From: Nymphaea colorata
Lineage: Eukaryota > Streptophyta > Magnoliopsida > Nymphaeales > Nymphaeaceae
DNA: 64,000 nt
NCBI RefSeq assembly: GCF_008831285.2
Contig: NC_045140.1
Span: 21,326,370-21,390,369 of the forward strand
Reading direction: 5' to 3'
Part shown: piece after piece, positions 43,170-56,100 of the stretch
How positions within the stretch are numbered: the first letter of the stretch is position 1
Layout: every line of letters begins with the position of its first letter
Notes under the pieces: generated by a model
The model's database searches: none
What the model saw: the letters and a program-made list of their open reading frames with translations, nothing else
What the model was told of the DNA's origin: nothing
Made by a program: the position numbers and the translations under genes

Positions 43170-46100
43170 ATGAACTGTGAAGTTTGCCATCTTAAAGAAC
43201 TGGTACGTGCCCATCGAAAATCATTTTTCCCCTTTGATTCTTCTTGGGGATTTGTCGTTTAAGCTTGTGCATGTGTTGGCGATTCTGTTCGCCAGTTATT
43301 CTTGGTTGTCCAATTTGAAACTTGAACCCAAATCGTCAACTTCGTCACTGGGGAGCCGATGGTTAGGGTTTCATGAAGAACACTAGAGAACGTAGTTATC
43401 CCTAAACTGCAAGATATACCGTGTTTAATTCCTACAATCAGAAAGTAGTTGAGAATTTTTTGTTGTAAATATATGCGAATCCGGAATCAATGTTCCACAG
43501 TATGCGAAGTGGGAATTTGTGTCAGCTAAGGATTCTCGTCTTCTTTTTGTGGAATACAGTTATACAGATGCCCTTGATGCAAGCGAAACTTACATATCGA
43601 AGGACTAGCTTTCATTTTAGTGATTCTTACATGCATACGGAATCTGGATGTCATATTTCTTGTTGAACTTTTCAATGTGCCGTACGCGTATTAGTAAGTG
43701 CATGGTTGTTACACTTACCGTTGTTAATGTCAACCTAGTCGAAAAAATGTGGGAATTGAATTTCTAATTGCACTGTCTTATCTTGGACTTTTGAGCTCTG
43801 TTAGGAGATGCTTATAATCTTAAAATAATAGCAGCGATGGATTTTTAACTGGCTTCCCCCTCTTGTTCATTAGATGTCCTGAAGTTGAAACTGAAGCGTG
43901 TGTAGAATGAAAATGTTGTGATGATTTTGTGAATGTAACCGTTGTGCTAAACATAAAGAATGAAACAAAAAGGTTCAAGAAGAAGAGTCAGTCAAGGAGA
44001 TTAAGGTCTTTAAGAATGAACATCTGTTTATCCTTTGTCTCTTATGATGGAAAAGCCAAGTAAGTTCCTTGATGGCTTATGGGCTCTTACAGAGCATAAC
44101 ACATGATGGGTTTCTAACCTTCCTCAATTTTTTATTCATCTTTTGTCTCGTCATATAGATTATAGAAATAGTTCATATTTTTTATATATGTTGAATTACC
44201 TTTTGGCCGGTGTTTTGTGCTTTTAGGAGGTGGAGGCCATTGAGATCCCAGAAGTTTTAAGATGTAAGCACTATCTATGTTTCACAGGCGTGCATACTCT
44301 GTTTTCTTTTAGGATTTATAAAACAACAATTAGCTTCACGATCAACTTATCTCAGAGCAGTTTTAGTATGAGATTAAGAGCTTGATGAAGATTAACACAA
44401 TATTTTCTGTTCTTATGACTTTTGAAATTTTAGTTTTCCAACAGAAACCATGTCATGGGAACACACATGTTCTGAAAGTGAGTTTTTTTTTTTGTTTTGT
44501 GGTTACAGGTATACTTCACACAATTGTGTTTCATCGAGCCCTAGGGCTTGTTCGGCCAAAAGATGTTGATTCTGAACTCTTTGATATTACTTATGTAAGT
44601 TAATGTGGCCCTTTTCTGCCTCTGACGTTAGCCTTTCAACATGATTGTTTGCACCCAAATATTGGAACCTTTATGTGATTAAAACTTCTTGTATGATCTT
44701 GTATGATATGCAAGAGGAAAGATATAGTGCAATTTAGTTTTCTTTGTGTTGGTTTTGATCTATTAGACATGTAGCTCACATTAACATACCATGATTTAGA
44801 AACAATCTGTGTCCTTTTACCATTTATTTTATTTGTGTAATAGAGCTGGAGAAAGTGTAGGAGCTTGCATAGACTATTAAAGTGCATTTGAATTGACGAG
44901 CATATAGTTTTGGAACATTTCTGGGTTTTGACAATTCATCCAGTACTCCATGAAAATCATTCCCAAGGACAAAAATCCTCTAACCAGTAAGTGTGTGTAT
45001 ATTCTTCAAAATTATCACTATGATAGTTTTTACAATTATGTCATGTTCTCATGTGAAAAGGCATACTTGATTAGCAAAACTCATTGCTGATTCTCAAATA
45101 TTTTGTTTTCTAGTTTTATTTTCATATGCTGATGAATCCTATTTCTGTATGCATCTTTAATATGAATGGATTGTAGAGTTATGTTCCAGCATATTTTGTA
45201 TACCTTGGATGTAATTCCATCTTCTTTATTTGATGGGAGCATTTGGTATAATTATGAAACTATAAAGCTGTCTCAACTTGTCTGTAACTTTTGATTTTTG
45301 GGAAAACGAGCACTTAACTATTTTCCAAAGCTGTTTTCCTATCCATGAGTTTTCTAAGGCATCTGTGCAATTTAAATCTTGTGTTGATATGGTTTGTTAT
45401 GGATCATCATGATGCCATGTAGCTTGTATTGCTGCACACTCCAGTGATTCTATTGGAAATTTTGTTTGGTCAAGGTACAATGTGGGGATGCTGAGCTGGA
45501 GAAAAAGATAGAGGAAAAAATTGATCAGTTCATTGCCTGGGTGGAGAAGCATCCAAACAAAAAAAGTCAGGTCAGTTTTGTTGCATTTTTATGGTGCACC
45601 TTCTCTTTCATTAGTTCTTTGGTTTCTTGAGGTTTTCCTTTTTGTTGTGCTGTTCTGTTGGACAACTATGTTTTTGCTGTTTGCCATTTTCTATTTGTAA
45701 CATTGACAGTGATATCCATTCTTTTGGTTTTATTGCTGTTGGACTTCATCGTGCTTGACAATTTATATGTAGGTGACCTTTCTGATGAGCTTGTCTTGAA
45801 TGATGCAGATATGTTTATCCTTCTTCGAGATTAAAAACAAACAAGCAACATGGTTTAGTAATAAAATTGAGCGCTCGTACTGGGAGCATTGGTATATTTA
45901 TATGAATGTAGTGCCATCAAAATCACATGCTGGAAAATCTCACCATGCCAAAGCTCGTAAAGACTCACTGGGTCTGTGCTGGCTCTTATCTATGCCTTTT
46001 GCTTCGAAAGAACGAAGGATGGTTCTTCAGTGAACTGATTATTCATTGTTTGACAACAGAGGTTGCTGAAGAACGGACTGCACGTCGTGCTTCCTTAGAA

Positions 46101-47078
46101 ACTACCCTTCGTGAAGTACTTTTTCAAATTGTAAGGTTTGTAGATGAAAAGAAAGATCACATTCCTTCTGTTCCCAGTTTGGAGGGGGTCTCATTTCCTT
46201 ATGAAATTACATTCCCAAGGTAATTGCGTGATTGTAAGTTTCGCATATTTGTGAACTGGTCCTTGTATGACAAATATGTTTCTCTGATTATGTCTATTAA
46301 TAGTGATGGTTGCAACTCCATTTGCATGGTAGGTCTGCACTCGTGGTGTTTCAACTATTTTTAGACTTTTAATTTTTAAACCATTTCATTCCTTAAAGTT
46401 ATTACCTTCTGAATGATTGCTATATCTATCTTTTGTCTCGACTTTCAGCAAAATTGTGACTGATGCCGCTTTGTTTGCACATGGCAACTATGCTTGGGTA
46501 CCTCATTAGTTTATTCTTTTTTCCTGTTTCTTCAAAAATGTATAAAAGTGATTCTGCTTGCTTGTCTGGTCACACATGATCGAAGCAAGACTGTTGGTAC
46601 TCTAGAGACCGGCAAATTTTATAGGGTCGCTTTTGTGGTTTACACTTGTGAGTTTGCGCTCAGCAGCCATGTCTTAATCACAAGTAGTTACATTTCCTCC
46701 TGTTTATACCTCGCTAGTACTTGCCTTTCCTCCTGTTTACACCTCACAACTCACAAGTAGTCACCTTTCTTCCTGCTTCCTCGATAAACATAGAAATAAT
46801 TTTGCTTGTGTATCTAGTTACGATTGGAGCAGACTTGTCTGTACTCTAATGCATCAGGTTCTCTTTATCGTGTTTTACTGTTCTATGACTCTTTTTTATT
46901 TTCTTTGTTTTTTTTTCCTGAAATTATCTCATATTTTCACGTTTTCGATTTCATGAGTTATTAGTTCGATAAGACATCGCTCCAGATGGTCAGTGTAAAC
47001 AAATTTTGCTGTCCTAATAAAACATGTGCCCAACTCTGATTCCGTGTGTCTAACTGTCCAGTTATGTAATGGATGAGC

Positions 47079-47112
<34 letters not shown>

Positions 47113-47286
47113 CTGAATTCTAGCCTGAAGTCTGTTCTTATGCTGTGAAAAGTGAAAACCTTTTGCTTGCTTTTGAGGGCATCCTGACACTTGGTCTTCC
47201 TTATAATCAGTGCTTCTGACTCTTCGTTTGGCATGGATATGATCAAGAGGATGCTTCAGACGGGACACCCGACCATGCTCAGCTGA
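43170..47286 (+). CDS. ATG101: Autophagy-related protein 101 (HORMA subunit of the ATG1/ULK complex)
   Basis: ATG101 is a HORMA-fold protein that binds and stabilises ATG13 in the ATG1 kinase complex, which starts autophagosome formation in the cytosol. Exons: 43170-43202, 44227-44263, 44509-44594, 45475-45570, 45809-45956, 46060-46219, 47211-47286; 211 aa, close to the Arabidopsis length of about 215. The protein begins MNCEVCHLKELEVEAIEIPE and has FHRALGLVRPKDVD, EKKIEEKIDQFIAWVEKHPNKK, ICLSFFEIKNKQATWF, REVLFQIVRFVDEKKDHIP and the C-terminal FGMDMIKRMLQTGHPTMLS. Phases agree at every junction. The exon 5/6 junction (GCTC|GTAAAG to AACAG|AGGTT) is the least standard; it gives HHAKAQVAEERTARR. 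The last intron (46220-47210) has CT/GT microsatellites. No break is seen, and it is probably a single functional copy. Confidence 0.95.
47079..47112. repeat. (CT)n(GT)n compound microsatellite in the last ATG101 intron
   Basis: About ten CT followed by seven GT dinucleotides lie roughly 100 bp before the acceptor of the final exon. They could extend the polypyrimidine context but are more likely neutral. A second short CT run lies at about 47484-47503, after the gene. Confidence 0.9.
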
Positions 47287-49790
47287 TTGTTTATGCTAGA
47301 AACTTGAAGCTTCTGGTTGCTTTCGAAAGTCCAGGACTCCTGATGGGTAGAACCTAATGGATTCCAGAAAGCGCCAAACTTGCACATTTTCTTCTGGGTT
47401 CAAGTTCCCTTGTACATGATTGTATATTCAGCTAACTCAATGAATATATTGTGTTTTCTTACATGCCTTTTGAGACTTTGTTCATCTCTCTCTCTCTCTC
47501 TCTGCGTGTGTTTCTACAGACTTGCTAGAGGAGCACAGGGAAATGTGTGTCACCGCCTCCACTGAGGTTGAAGGGCCATCCGCACACTGATGCTTTGTGA
47601 GTCTCTACAACTTGGTTATGAGCCGTAAACACCGGTTCTGCCCCGCTGCGTTCCTTCGACTGTATACTTAAATAGCTTAATAGCGTTGCTGAACTTCCTT
47701 GTCTGCTGGTTGGGAGTACCCTGTGCGGTTTTGCAGTAGGCATAACGAGCCGCCGGAATTTTAAAATTTGAATTTGCTTTAACGCAAGCAAAGAGATCGT
47801 GGAAAAGGCGAAACGGTTCCTGGGGAACCATTATTGATTTTTTTATTGTTCGGAAACTATATATTTTTGTTATTTTCTGCCACGCATTATCGAAGAACTG
47901 ATGTCTTTAATGTTTGTTTTCATGTGTATGTGGACCCACAGATGCCTCCAAAGATCCGTTTGCCGTTTTCCCCCACTTTTTTTCTTTTTCGAATCTTGGT
48001 TTTCGTCCGAATTTGAATTGGTCAGTGCTGATGACTTTGCAAAATACTACGCCGACGAAGCAAAAAATGCCAAAATCATTATGTCTATGAGAAGGAGAGG
48101 ATAATTTAGGTTTTATATTGGCAGCTTGTCTTCGCGATTTACTTTTCGACTAATAATACAAAGTGACTAAAATGCGGTAAGATGAGTGGGTCTGCTTTGC
48201 AAAATAGAATGCCGTGTTATGCCTTCACATGAAGAAATGAAGCAGTGTACTGGCTGTAATAGCTCAATTTCTGCAGTTTTCTCCAACCTTTATGTGTAAG
48301 GGCAGTTTTCGGGCATTTAAATGTATGGCTTTCAATAAACCGAACGCATTACTTCAGTTGGTTCTGACTTGACCGCCTTCGTTTTCATTTGAATTAATGA
48401 TTTCACCGTTAAAAGTTGAATATTGGGTCAGACGTAAAATATTGAAGTGGTGAATTCATGGATGAAAGAGGAATAGTCATACTGTACAAGTGAATTTGAA
48501 TGGGGTCTTAAGATACAGTAAAGAAGTAACTTTGAATCTGAGCTTTTTCTTTGCTATTCTTTTTGAGGAGAAAACAAAAGGTATATGTGTTAGGAAAGCT
48601 GGGCATGGTTACTCGGTGGCCTGGGCCTAAGCCCAGGCTCGAAAATTGGGCACCAGCTGGCTTGATAAGTTGTTGGCTTAGTAGGCTGGTTCGATCCGGC
48701 TCGATAACTTACTTTTAATATTATTTTATTGATATATGAAAATTATATATATTTTCTTATGATTATATATATATATATATATATATATTATATTAAAAAT
48801 ATTTTTTAAATTTGAACTCGATCTGACCAAAACTCTGGTTTTGGATAGTCATCAGGGCAGGCAGTCCGATGCTGCTTTGTATGCCTTGGTACATGCAAGT
48901 CTGATTTGCTTTCTAATTTCTTCTACTTGGTTTTACTACTTACTTAAATTTGAATCATGTCTCCGCTGACATTGAAAATAGTGCCTTTTGTCATAAACTT
49001 TAAAAATATAATTTAAAAGCGCAGGTTGCCTGAGTTCCAGATTCCTGCAAAAGTAATATTCTATCCATTCTAGAGCAGGGTCATACTGTAATGTGCTAAA
49101 TCACATTTTAAGCAGATCTAAAAACCTGCACTACACATTTTATTAATAGAAGAACGCTGTTATGTCCATTAATGATGCAATTCTTGATGGACCCAATGCC
49201 TGCTTCCGCCATGAAAGTGTGAAACCAAGTAGGGCAATATCCAATATGAACTCCTGAGTTAGGAGACAGGCGAGGTCCGTTCTTGTTAAAAGTTCGAAGA
49301 AATTGTGTGCCCGTAGCGTTTCCTGAAAAAAAAAAAAAACACTTGAATATTCGCATGTCAAACTCATTTTTGTGATCATGTTCAAAATTCTTCTGAAACG
49401 TACGCCGAATTTGTTTTTTCATCACAGGTAATAATATCTTATGGTAATGCGAATTTGTTTTTTTTCATCACAGGTAATGAAAAGCAAAAACTTTGATTGG
49501 TCACGCCTGTGATCGGCTAGGATTAATTGGTGGTTAATTTTACCAAGGAAATAAAAAAAATGTGGAGCTTGTATTAATAGTTTTATGCATATGATAAATG
49601 CTGACAAGAAGAGATGAGCCATCTTTTTCTTTAGGTAAATGATCAATTAAGGAAAGTAAGTACGGGGCGAAAAGAAAAGTTACCAGCAAAAGGAGTAGTG
49701 AAACAGGAATTTACGAAATCACAGGCATTACGTCGTCATTAACTTGAGGACTTCTCCTGTAAAATTTAAGGGGAACGAGAACAAAGTAGG
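47287..49790. other. Intergenic region between ATG101 and the kinesin gene
   Basis: The ATG101 3' region is followed by sequence without a recognisable gene. The frames at 47834-48104 and 49108-49646 are unrecognised and contain low-complexity text. A 45-bp direct repeat, CGAATTTGTTTTTTCATCACAG followed by GTAAT, occurs at about 49405 and 49449. Confidence 0.5.
48598..48870. mobile_element. Possible decayed hAT-like remnant
   Basis: GGGC-rich text (CTGGGCATGGTTACTCGG, CCTGGGCCTAAGCCCAGG) on the left is followed by an AT-rich centre with an (AT)n run at 48760-48789, then text resembling a complementary end (CTCGATCTGACC, CAGGGCAGGCAG). The layout resembles the element at 41202-41463, but I found no clear target duplication or matched ends. 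Confidence 0.3.
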
Positions 49791-49823
49791 GCCCACATGG
49801 TCACGCCCTCCCCTCCCTCGAAT

Positions 49824-49834
49824 TCAAACGGCTA
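49824..49834 (+). promoter_or_regulatory. MSA-like (mitosis-specific activator) motif upstream of the kinesin
   Basis: TCAAACGGCTA matches the plant MSA consensus YCYAACGGYYA at 10 of 11 positions, including the AACGG core bound by MYB3R factors. It lies about 360 bp upstream of the kinesin ATG. Kinesin-12 proteins of the phragmoplast are expected to peak at G2/M. A GCGCC string follows at 49838, of possible E2F interest. Confidence 0.45.
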
Positions 49835-49992
49835 TCGCGCCGATCTCAATCACATTGTGACTGTCCACTTTTCACCCACCCCCAAGAAGAAAGCCCAACC
49901 GTCCGATCGTCGACTTCCCCCGCTTTTGAATTCGAACTCCGTCAAGGCTCTTCACACTCACTCGTTCAAGAATCAAGAAGGCACACAAGAGT

Positions 49993-49996
<4 letters not shown>

Positions 49997-50025
<29 letters not shown>
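49997..50025 (+). repeat. (GA)n tract in the kinesin leader
   Basis: About 29 bp of GA repeat lie 160 bp before the kinesin ATG. The two dioxygenase genes also have GA repeats in their leaders, but directly at the ATG. Confidence 0.9.
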
Positions 50026-50031
<6 letters not shown>

Positions 50032-50187
50032 GATTTCTCTCCGACGCCAACCCCACTCCTCATCCAAACCCCTAAACCCAAAGATCAGAAAGTGGATTTA
50101 TCTCCTTTCCACTTTCCGTCTCCGATGGCTTTAGATTTGTCGCTTCTTTTTTAGTTCTTGAAATCTTGACACCGATCCGATCTTCGT

Positions 50188-53100
50188 ATGCTCAGAGATA
50201 TGTCTTCTTTGAGATTTTTCCGGCGAAATGCTGGAAAAGGTATTCAATCCGAAGAGAGTGAGAATGTTCCGGTGAATCCGGCCGATGCCGTGGAACCCTC
50301 AATGGAGAAAGAACCCGATCGCCCACCCTTGAGCACGATCCAGAACCCTGGATCGATTCCGGAGCAAGAATTGTGCAAGAAGAGGAAGCTAGAAAGGACT
50401 CCTTCGAGGAACAGAGGCATACCTCCTCGCACCCCGGACAAGCCAGGGATTGCGAGGAACCGGTTTGGATGGGGGCAGAGGATGGATCAGGATTGGGAAG
50501 AGGGGAGGGAAGATAGCAAGGGAGAATCTTGTTCCGTTACTGGGACGAACAGCTTGCCCCCTGCTCCAAGAGGTCCTGGCAGCGGATATACGACTCCTAG
50601 GGCCAACCGGACTGCCGGGAAGGCTTCGTCCGCAAATTCGGAGAGCTCTTTGGCGCAGAGCACGCCAACAAAAAGCGTGTCGAAGCCACGTAGCGTGAAT
50701 TTCGGGACCTTGTCAAGGGGTGCTTCGGCTGTCTATGGTCCAGTTTTGGTCGTGGATAGTGTAGCAGTGCCACATTTCGAGCTTAGGGAGGACCCATCGT
50801 TTTGGATGGATCATAATGTACAGGTACACACTCACTCATCCATCTCTGGTTTCTGTTTTCTACTGTATGTCGGGACAATAGGCTATGATGTTGTTCCAAG
50901 TTGTCCTCATTTTGCAATGCTTTTTTATCCGTTTGAATCTTTGCACAATCTGATCAGTCAGAATATCTAGCTGGGACCAATCATGATAAGTGATATTCGA
51001 CTTGGACATCAAGGAATCGGCAGATAATTTCTGCACTGGTGGGTCGGATCAGGTTTCCTAGTCTTTGTTTTCTTTAGTGGCGGTAGAATGCCGTATGAGT
51101 TTACAAGCATATTCTGTATGCCGTATGAATTTACAAGCATATTATGTGTGTCAGTATTAGTTTCTTGCTGTTGTTTGCATTAACTATGTAGTTTGTTGCG
51201 TTGATTATGCTGTGTGAATCTTAGGAGGATATATCCTTGGTCACATCCTGGAGTTTGTGAAAGAGAAATTCGTAGTATCATCCGACTGATACCGGAAGTG
51301 TTGTAATTTGCCTACCCTAAGTCTTAATTAAGACTAGGTACCTATGCGTCTAGGGGCAAGGATAAAAGCCAAAAATTCAATTAGGCTGATGTTCCTTCTT
51401 GCTTCCATACACATATTTTGTAGTTAATTATGCCTTACTTCTATGGTGTAGGTTTTGGTTCGTATACGCCCACTTAACAACACGGAAAAGAACTCATATG
51501 GTCACAGTAGATGTTTAAGGCAGGAAAGTGCTCAGAGTATTACTTGGATTGGGCAGCCTGAGACACGATTTATATTTGATCATGTAGCGTGTGAGACTAT
51601 CACCCAGGTAAATATATGATTTTTCATTATTTTTCTTTTTTGTTTACACTAAGGTTCTGCAAAGTTAATTCCCAGTGAGATGTTTGAAATGCACAGGAGG
51701 TGCTTTTTAGAGTCGCTGGTTTACCAATGGTAGAAAATTGCATGTCTGGTTACAATAGTTGTATATTTGCATACGGCCAGGTGATGTTTCTTATACATCT
51801 ATTTTTTTCAATTACAGACTTAGAACCCATTCTTAAACATTTAATTCTTGTTGCAGACAGGAAGTGGGAAAACATATACTATGCTTGGTCAAATTGACGA
51901 CATTGATAAGAAGCCTAGTCCTGATCAAGGGATGATGTCTCGCATTTTCGAGTTCTTATTTGCAAGGATTAGAGCTGTAATGTCTGATGTTCTTTATCTT
52001 CCAACAATAATATAGTTTATTACTTTATATCCAAAAGTAATTGATCTTGTATTTTAAAATTTTGTTGAGTTCACAGGAGGAAGAAAGCCGGATGGATGAA
52101 AAAGTACGTTTTAGCTGCAAATGTTCATTCCTTGAGATCTATAATGAACAAATAACAGATCTTTTAGATCCTTCTTCTACGAATCTGATGGTAATAGTCA
52201 TGCATCACACTTTCAAAAACTTAGCTCTGACATCCTTCCTATTTTAACCATTCTGACCACCACTGCAGCTCAGAGAAGACACAAAAAAAGGTGTATATGT
52301 AGAGAACCTTACTGAATATGAGGTGAACTCAGTGTCTGATGTCCTTAAGCTACTTATTCAGGTAACTTTTTTTTGCATTGCAGTTCCTTCCTAGCTTGAG
52401 CTGAAAGGAATCTCACTTGCAATGCATTCTATATCCAGGGATCTTCCAACAGGAAGGTGGCAGCAACAAACATGAATCGTGAAAGCAGTCGTTCTCATAG
52501 TGTTTTCACATGTGTTATTGAAAGTTGCTGGGAGAAGAATTCAACAACTAACTTCAGATATGGGAGACTTAATTTGGTAGATCTTGCTGGTTCTGAGAGG
52601 CAGAAAAGTTCTGGCGCTGAAGGAGACCGACTGAAGGAAGCTGCAAATATCAACAAGTCGCTCTCAACCCTAGGGTAAGCTATTACCTATTTATGTTAGA
52701 CACTTTGAGGAATCTTGATTTCACATTAATTTTATAAATTCATTTTCCTTTTAGCTTGAGAATTTCAATGTTCCTGTTATTCTTAATTCCATTCCATTTA
52801 TTTTCTTTGGAAATGATTTTGGCATTTTGCAGCCATGTTATCATGGTTTTGGTTGATGTTGCACATGGAAAGCAGAGACATATCCCTTATAGAGACTCCA
52901 GGCTGACATTCCTTCTCCAGGTGTGCACATGATGAACTATTACTTTTGAGTTGCCTTTACCATGAGTAATCTTCACTCAGACATTTTAATGAGTTAATCT
53001 ACTCTGTTCAGGATTCTCTTGGTGGAAACTCAAAAACAATGATTATCGCTAACGTCAGCCCTTCACTCTGGTGTGTCTTCTTAGTTAAACATATGATTCC

Positions 53101-56100
53101 CATCTTTCTCTGTTATTTTCGTCACATTTTTATTTTTTGCTTCCTTTTGTTTTTTCAGTTGTTCAAGCGAGACACTAAGCACTCTGAAGTTTGCTCAACG
53201 TGCAAAACTCATTCAAAATAATGTACAGAGCACTTCAATGGTTTCATTACTTTCATGGCATTTACATTGTAGCTCTTGATAAATTCCTTTTAAACCTAGA
53301 GGCTAGTGCAGTTTAAATTGTCCTGAAAGGCTAATTTTTTTTTTCAGGCTGTTGTGAATGAGGATACTTCAGGAGATGTGACTGCATTGCAAAATCAGAT
53401 ACATATTTTGAAGGTTGTAAAAACAATTAGTTTTAATTTTATGAATGTCCTGTTTGTTCATTTCATGGACAATTGAATTCGTTAACAATTGGTTGCAAAA
53501 TCAGGAGGAAATTGCACTATTGAAGCGCCAAAACGTTTCAAGGTCACTTTCATTCAATCCTGATGTACATAATGATGATGCGTGCAAAAATAATAACTTT
53601 GATGATGTTAATGGGTTGGCAATTTCTGGCAGCCCTAGGATCTCATGTAAGAAGGTGAATTTTATAGTGCTCCATTTTTTGCCATTTTTCATTATTAGGA
53701 ATTGAATGTGTCTTATTTATCAGAATAAATATAGCCATGCCTGATTGCATTTCTCATCTTTGGCTGCAGTTAAAGTCATTGGAGGCAACACTTGTTGGTT
53801 CATTGAGAAGGGAACAAATGCAGGAGTCTATGACTAAGCAGCTCGAAGCAGAGATAGAACAGTTGAATCGCTTGGTAAAAGATTATCTCTAGATTGGAAA
53901 TAGCACTGCACAGACCTCGTTTACAACATGTGTACAAGAGAGTATGAGTGTATATACATGTATATATGTATGTTTGTTATAGTCCTTCAGAGCAGGTTAC
54001 TGAAAGTTGTTTTTTGATGATGTTGACGTTGAACATCCAATTCAACAATAAAGCTGCCAAAAATTTTCAATTAAATGGATGATATTTGGAAATTGGAAAG
54101 CCACAATTTTGCTATTAGGTCTTGAAAGTTGAATCACTTTGAGGTATCATTGAATTATTGCTATGCTGATGTCTTTGTAATTGCCATCTGTAACTTTTAG
54201 AGTGCGGATTTTTAATTAGTTTTTTTAGTTAGTAGAGTTTTTTGTCCATGTTGTTGTCATGCCCTTAGGTTTTCTTTAATTCTCATTGTATGTATAAATG
54301 TGATTAAGAAACAATTCCATAACTTATCATGTGTCCCTAGGTCCGCCAAAGAGAGGAGGATACTCGAGGGATGAAGATGATGCTGCGTTTTCGGGAGGAT
54401 AAGATTCAAAGGATGAAATCTCTTGTCGACAGTTTGATGCCATCAGATGTCTATCTGCTGCAGGAGAAAAATGCTCTAACTGAAGAGCTAGAATTATTAA
54501 GAAATCGTGTGGATAGAAATCCTGAGGTCACTCGGTTTGCTATGGAAAATATAAGACTTCTTGAGCAACTCAAAAAGTAAACTCACACATGCTTCCTTTT
54601 TCTCCTTATTATTTTCTTTTCTGTTTCTGTGGATGATATTAATTGCTTTCTTTTGTCACTGCATCCAGGTTTCAGGAATTTTACCAAGAGGGTGAACGAG
54701 AAATCCTATTGGGTGAAGTCTCCGCACTGCGCAATCAGGTTTATCCCCATGATGGCTTTCATTGTCATTGTCAGTTCTCATATATATTTTTTTTCATCAT
54801 TATTTTGATAATCAAGTGCATGCATTCTTATGGGTGTCTTGGTTTTCAGCTAATTCAACTCTATGATGGAAAGTTCAAACTGGATAATATCCAGAACATT
54901 GGTTGCACACCTCAGGTGACATTACTTCATGTTTTATCTAACTGCATTTATTTCATTTCTCCTCATTATTTGAGAAAGGCGTTATTTATTTTTGATATGC
55001 TCTTGTTAGCTGCAGATGGCAACTAAAGTTGGAGCAGCTGATGTGCCTAGTGAAGATAAGCCTTTGCGTCTAAAGGTTTTCTTAATTCTTTGACTGTTGC
55101 TGTTCGATCTTACAGAATGTTCTTCTCGTTCCTTGCAAAAGATGATACTTTCTGTCAAATTCCAGATGATCAACTGCCAAAAAGAATTGGAGCGTTGCAG
55201 GAATAACCTAAGTTCTTGTATGGCAGACAATGAAAAATTGACCAGGTATTTGGTAACATTACTTTTCTTTTTTTGTGATTATTCTGCATGCTAAATCCTT
55301 GAGAAGGTTGCATTTGTGATATCACCCAAACTTTTGTTGGTGGCCTTTGACTTCTATTTTCTACAGAGAGATAGATGACTTACACATTCAACTAGATGCT
55401 GCTAAATCACTGTGCCGTGATCAAGAAGAAATGCTGAGGGTGCGTTTTCATTTTCGGGCTTGACATGAAGGAGTCTTTTGCAACTTTTGAGTTAACTAAT
55501 CATTGTCTCTATGCAGAAGCAGCATGTTGTCCCTTTAAGTCCTATTGCAGCAGCAAAAACAACTCATACTCAGGCAGATGTGATTAATAAGCATAATCAG
55601 GTTATTTTCTCTGTGTTCCTTTTCAAACGATGAGAAGAATTGAGAAGTATCTGATATTATTCCTTGCAGTATCAAAATTGATGGTCCTATCACTGATAAG
55701 GTTTTGTTAACTCATGTTCCACAGGATCTTTTTACAGAAGATATATTGCATTCAACAGATGATCAGAAATCTTGGGGCAAGTTAGTTGATGGAACTCCCA
55801 GAAGAGGAGGATTAGAGGATGACATTGTGCTGAAATATTCTACTGATGTCATCAATTTGCAGCTGGAGTTAGATTTAGTGAGAGTCATGCTTGAAGAGGA
55901 AAGATCATGTAGATTAGAGGCAGAGAAGCAGCTTTCTGATCTGTGCAATGAGTTTGAGAAGGAAAATAATCAGTATCTGATGACAAATGAAAAATTAAGA
56001 GATGCAGAGAAGGAGTTGAATGACACAAGGTCAATTATTGAGGAACTTGAGTCCCAAAATGTCCTTTTATTAAAGGATCTGGAGAGTCTGAAAGTTCAGA

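Noticed and set aside
47525-47610. Possible short exon encoding DLLEEHREMCVTASTEVEGPSAH after ATG101
   Set aside because: It lies after the ATG101 stop, has no homologue known to me, and is too short to support.
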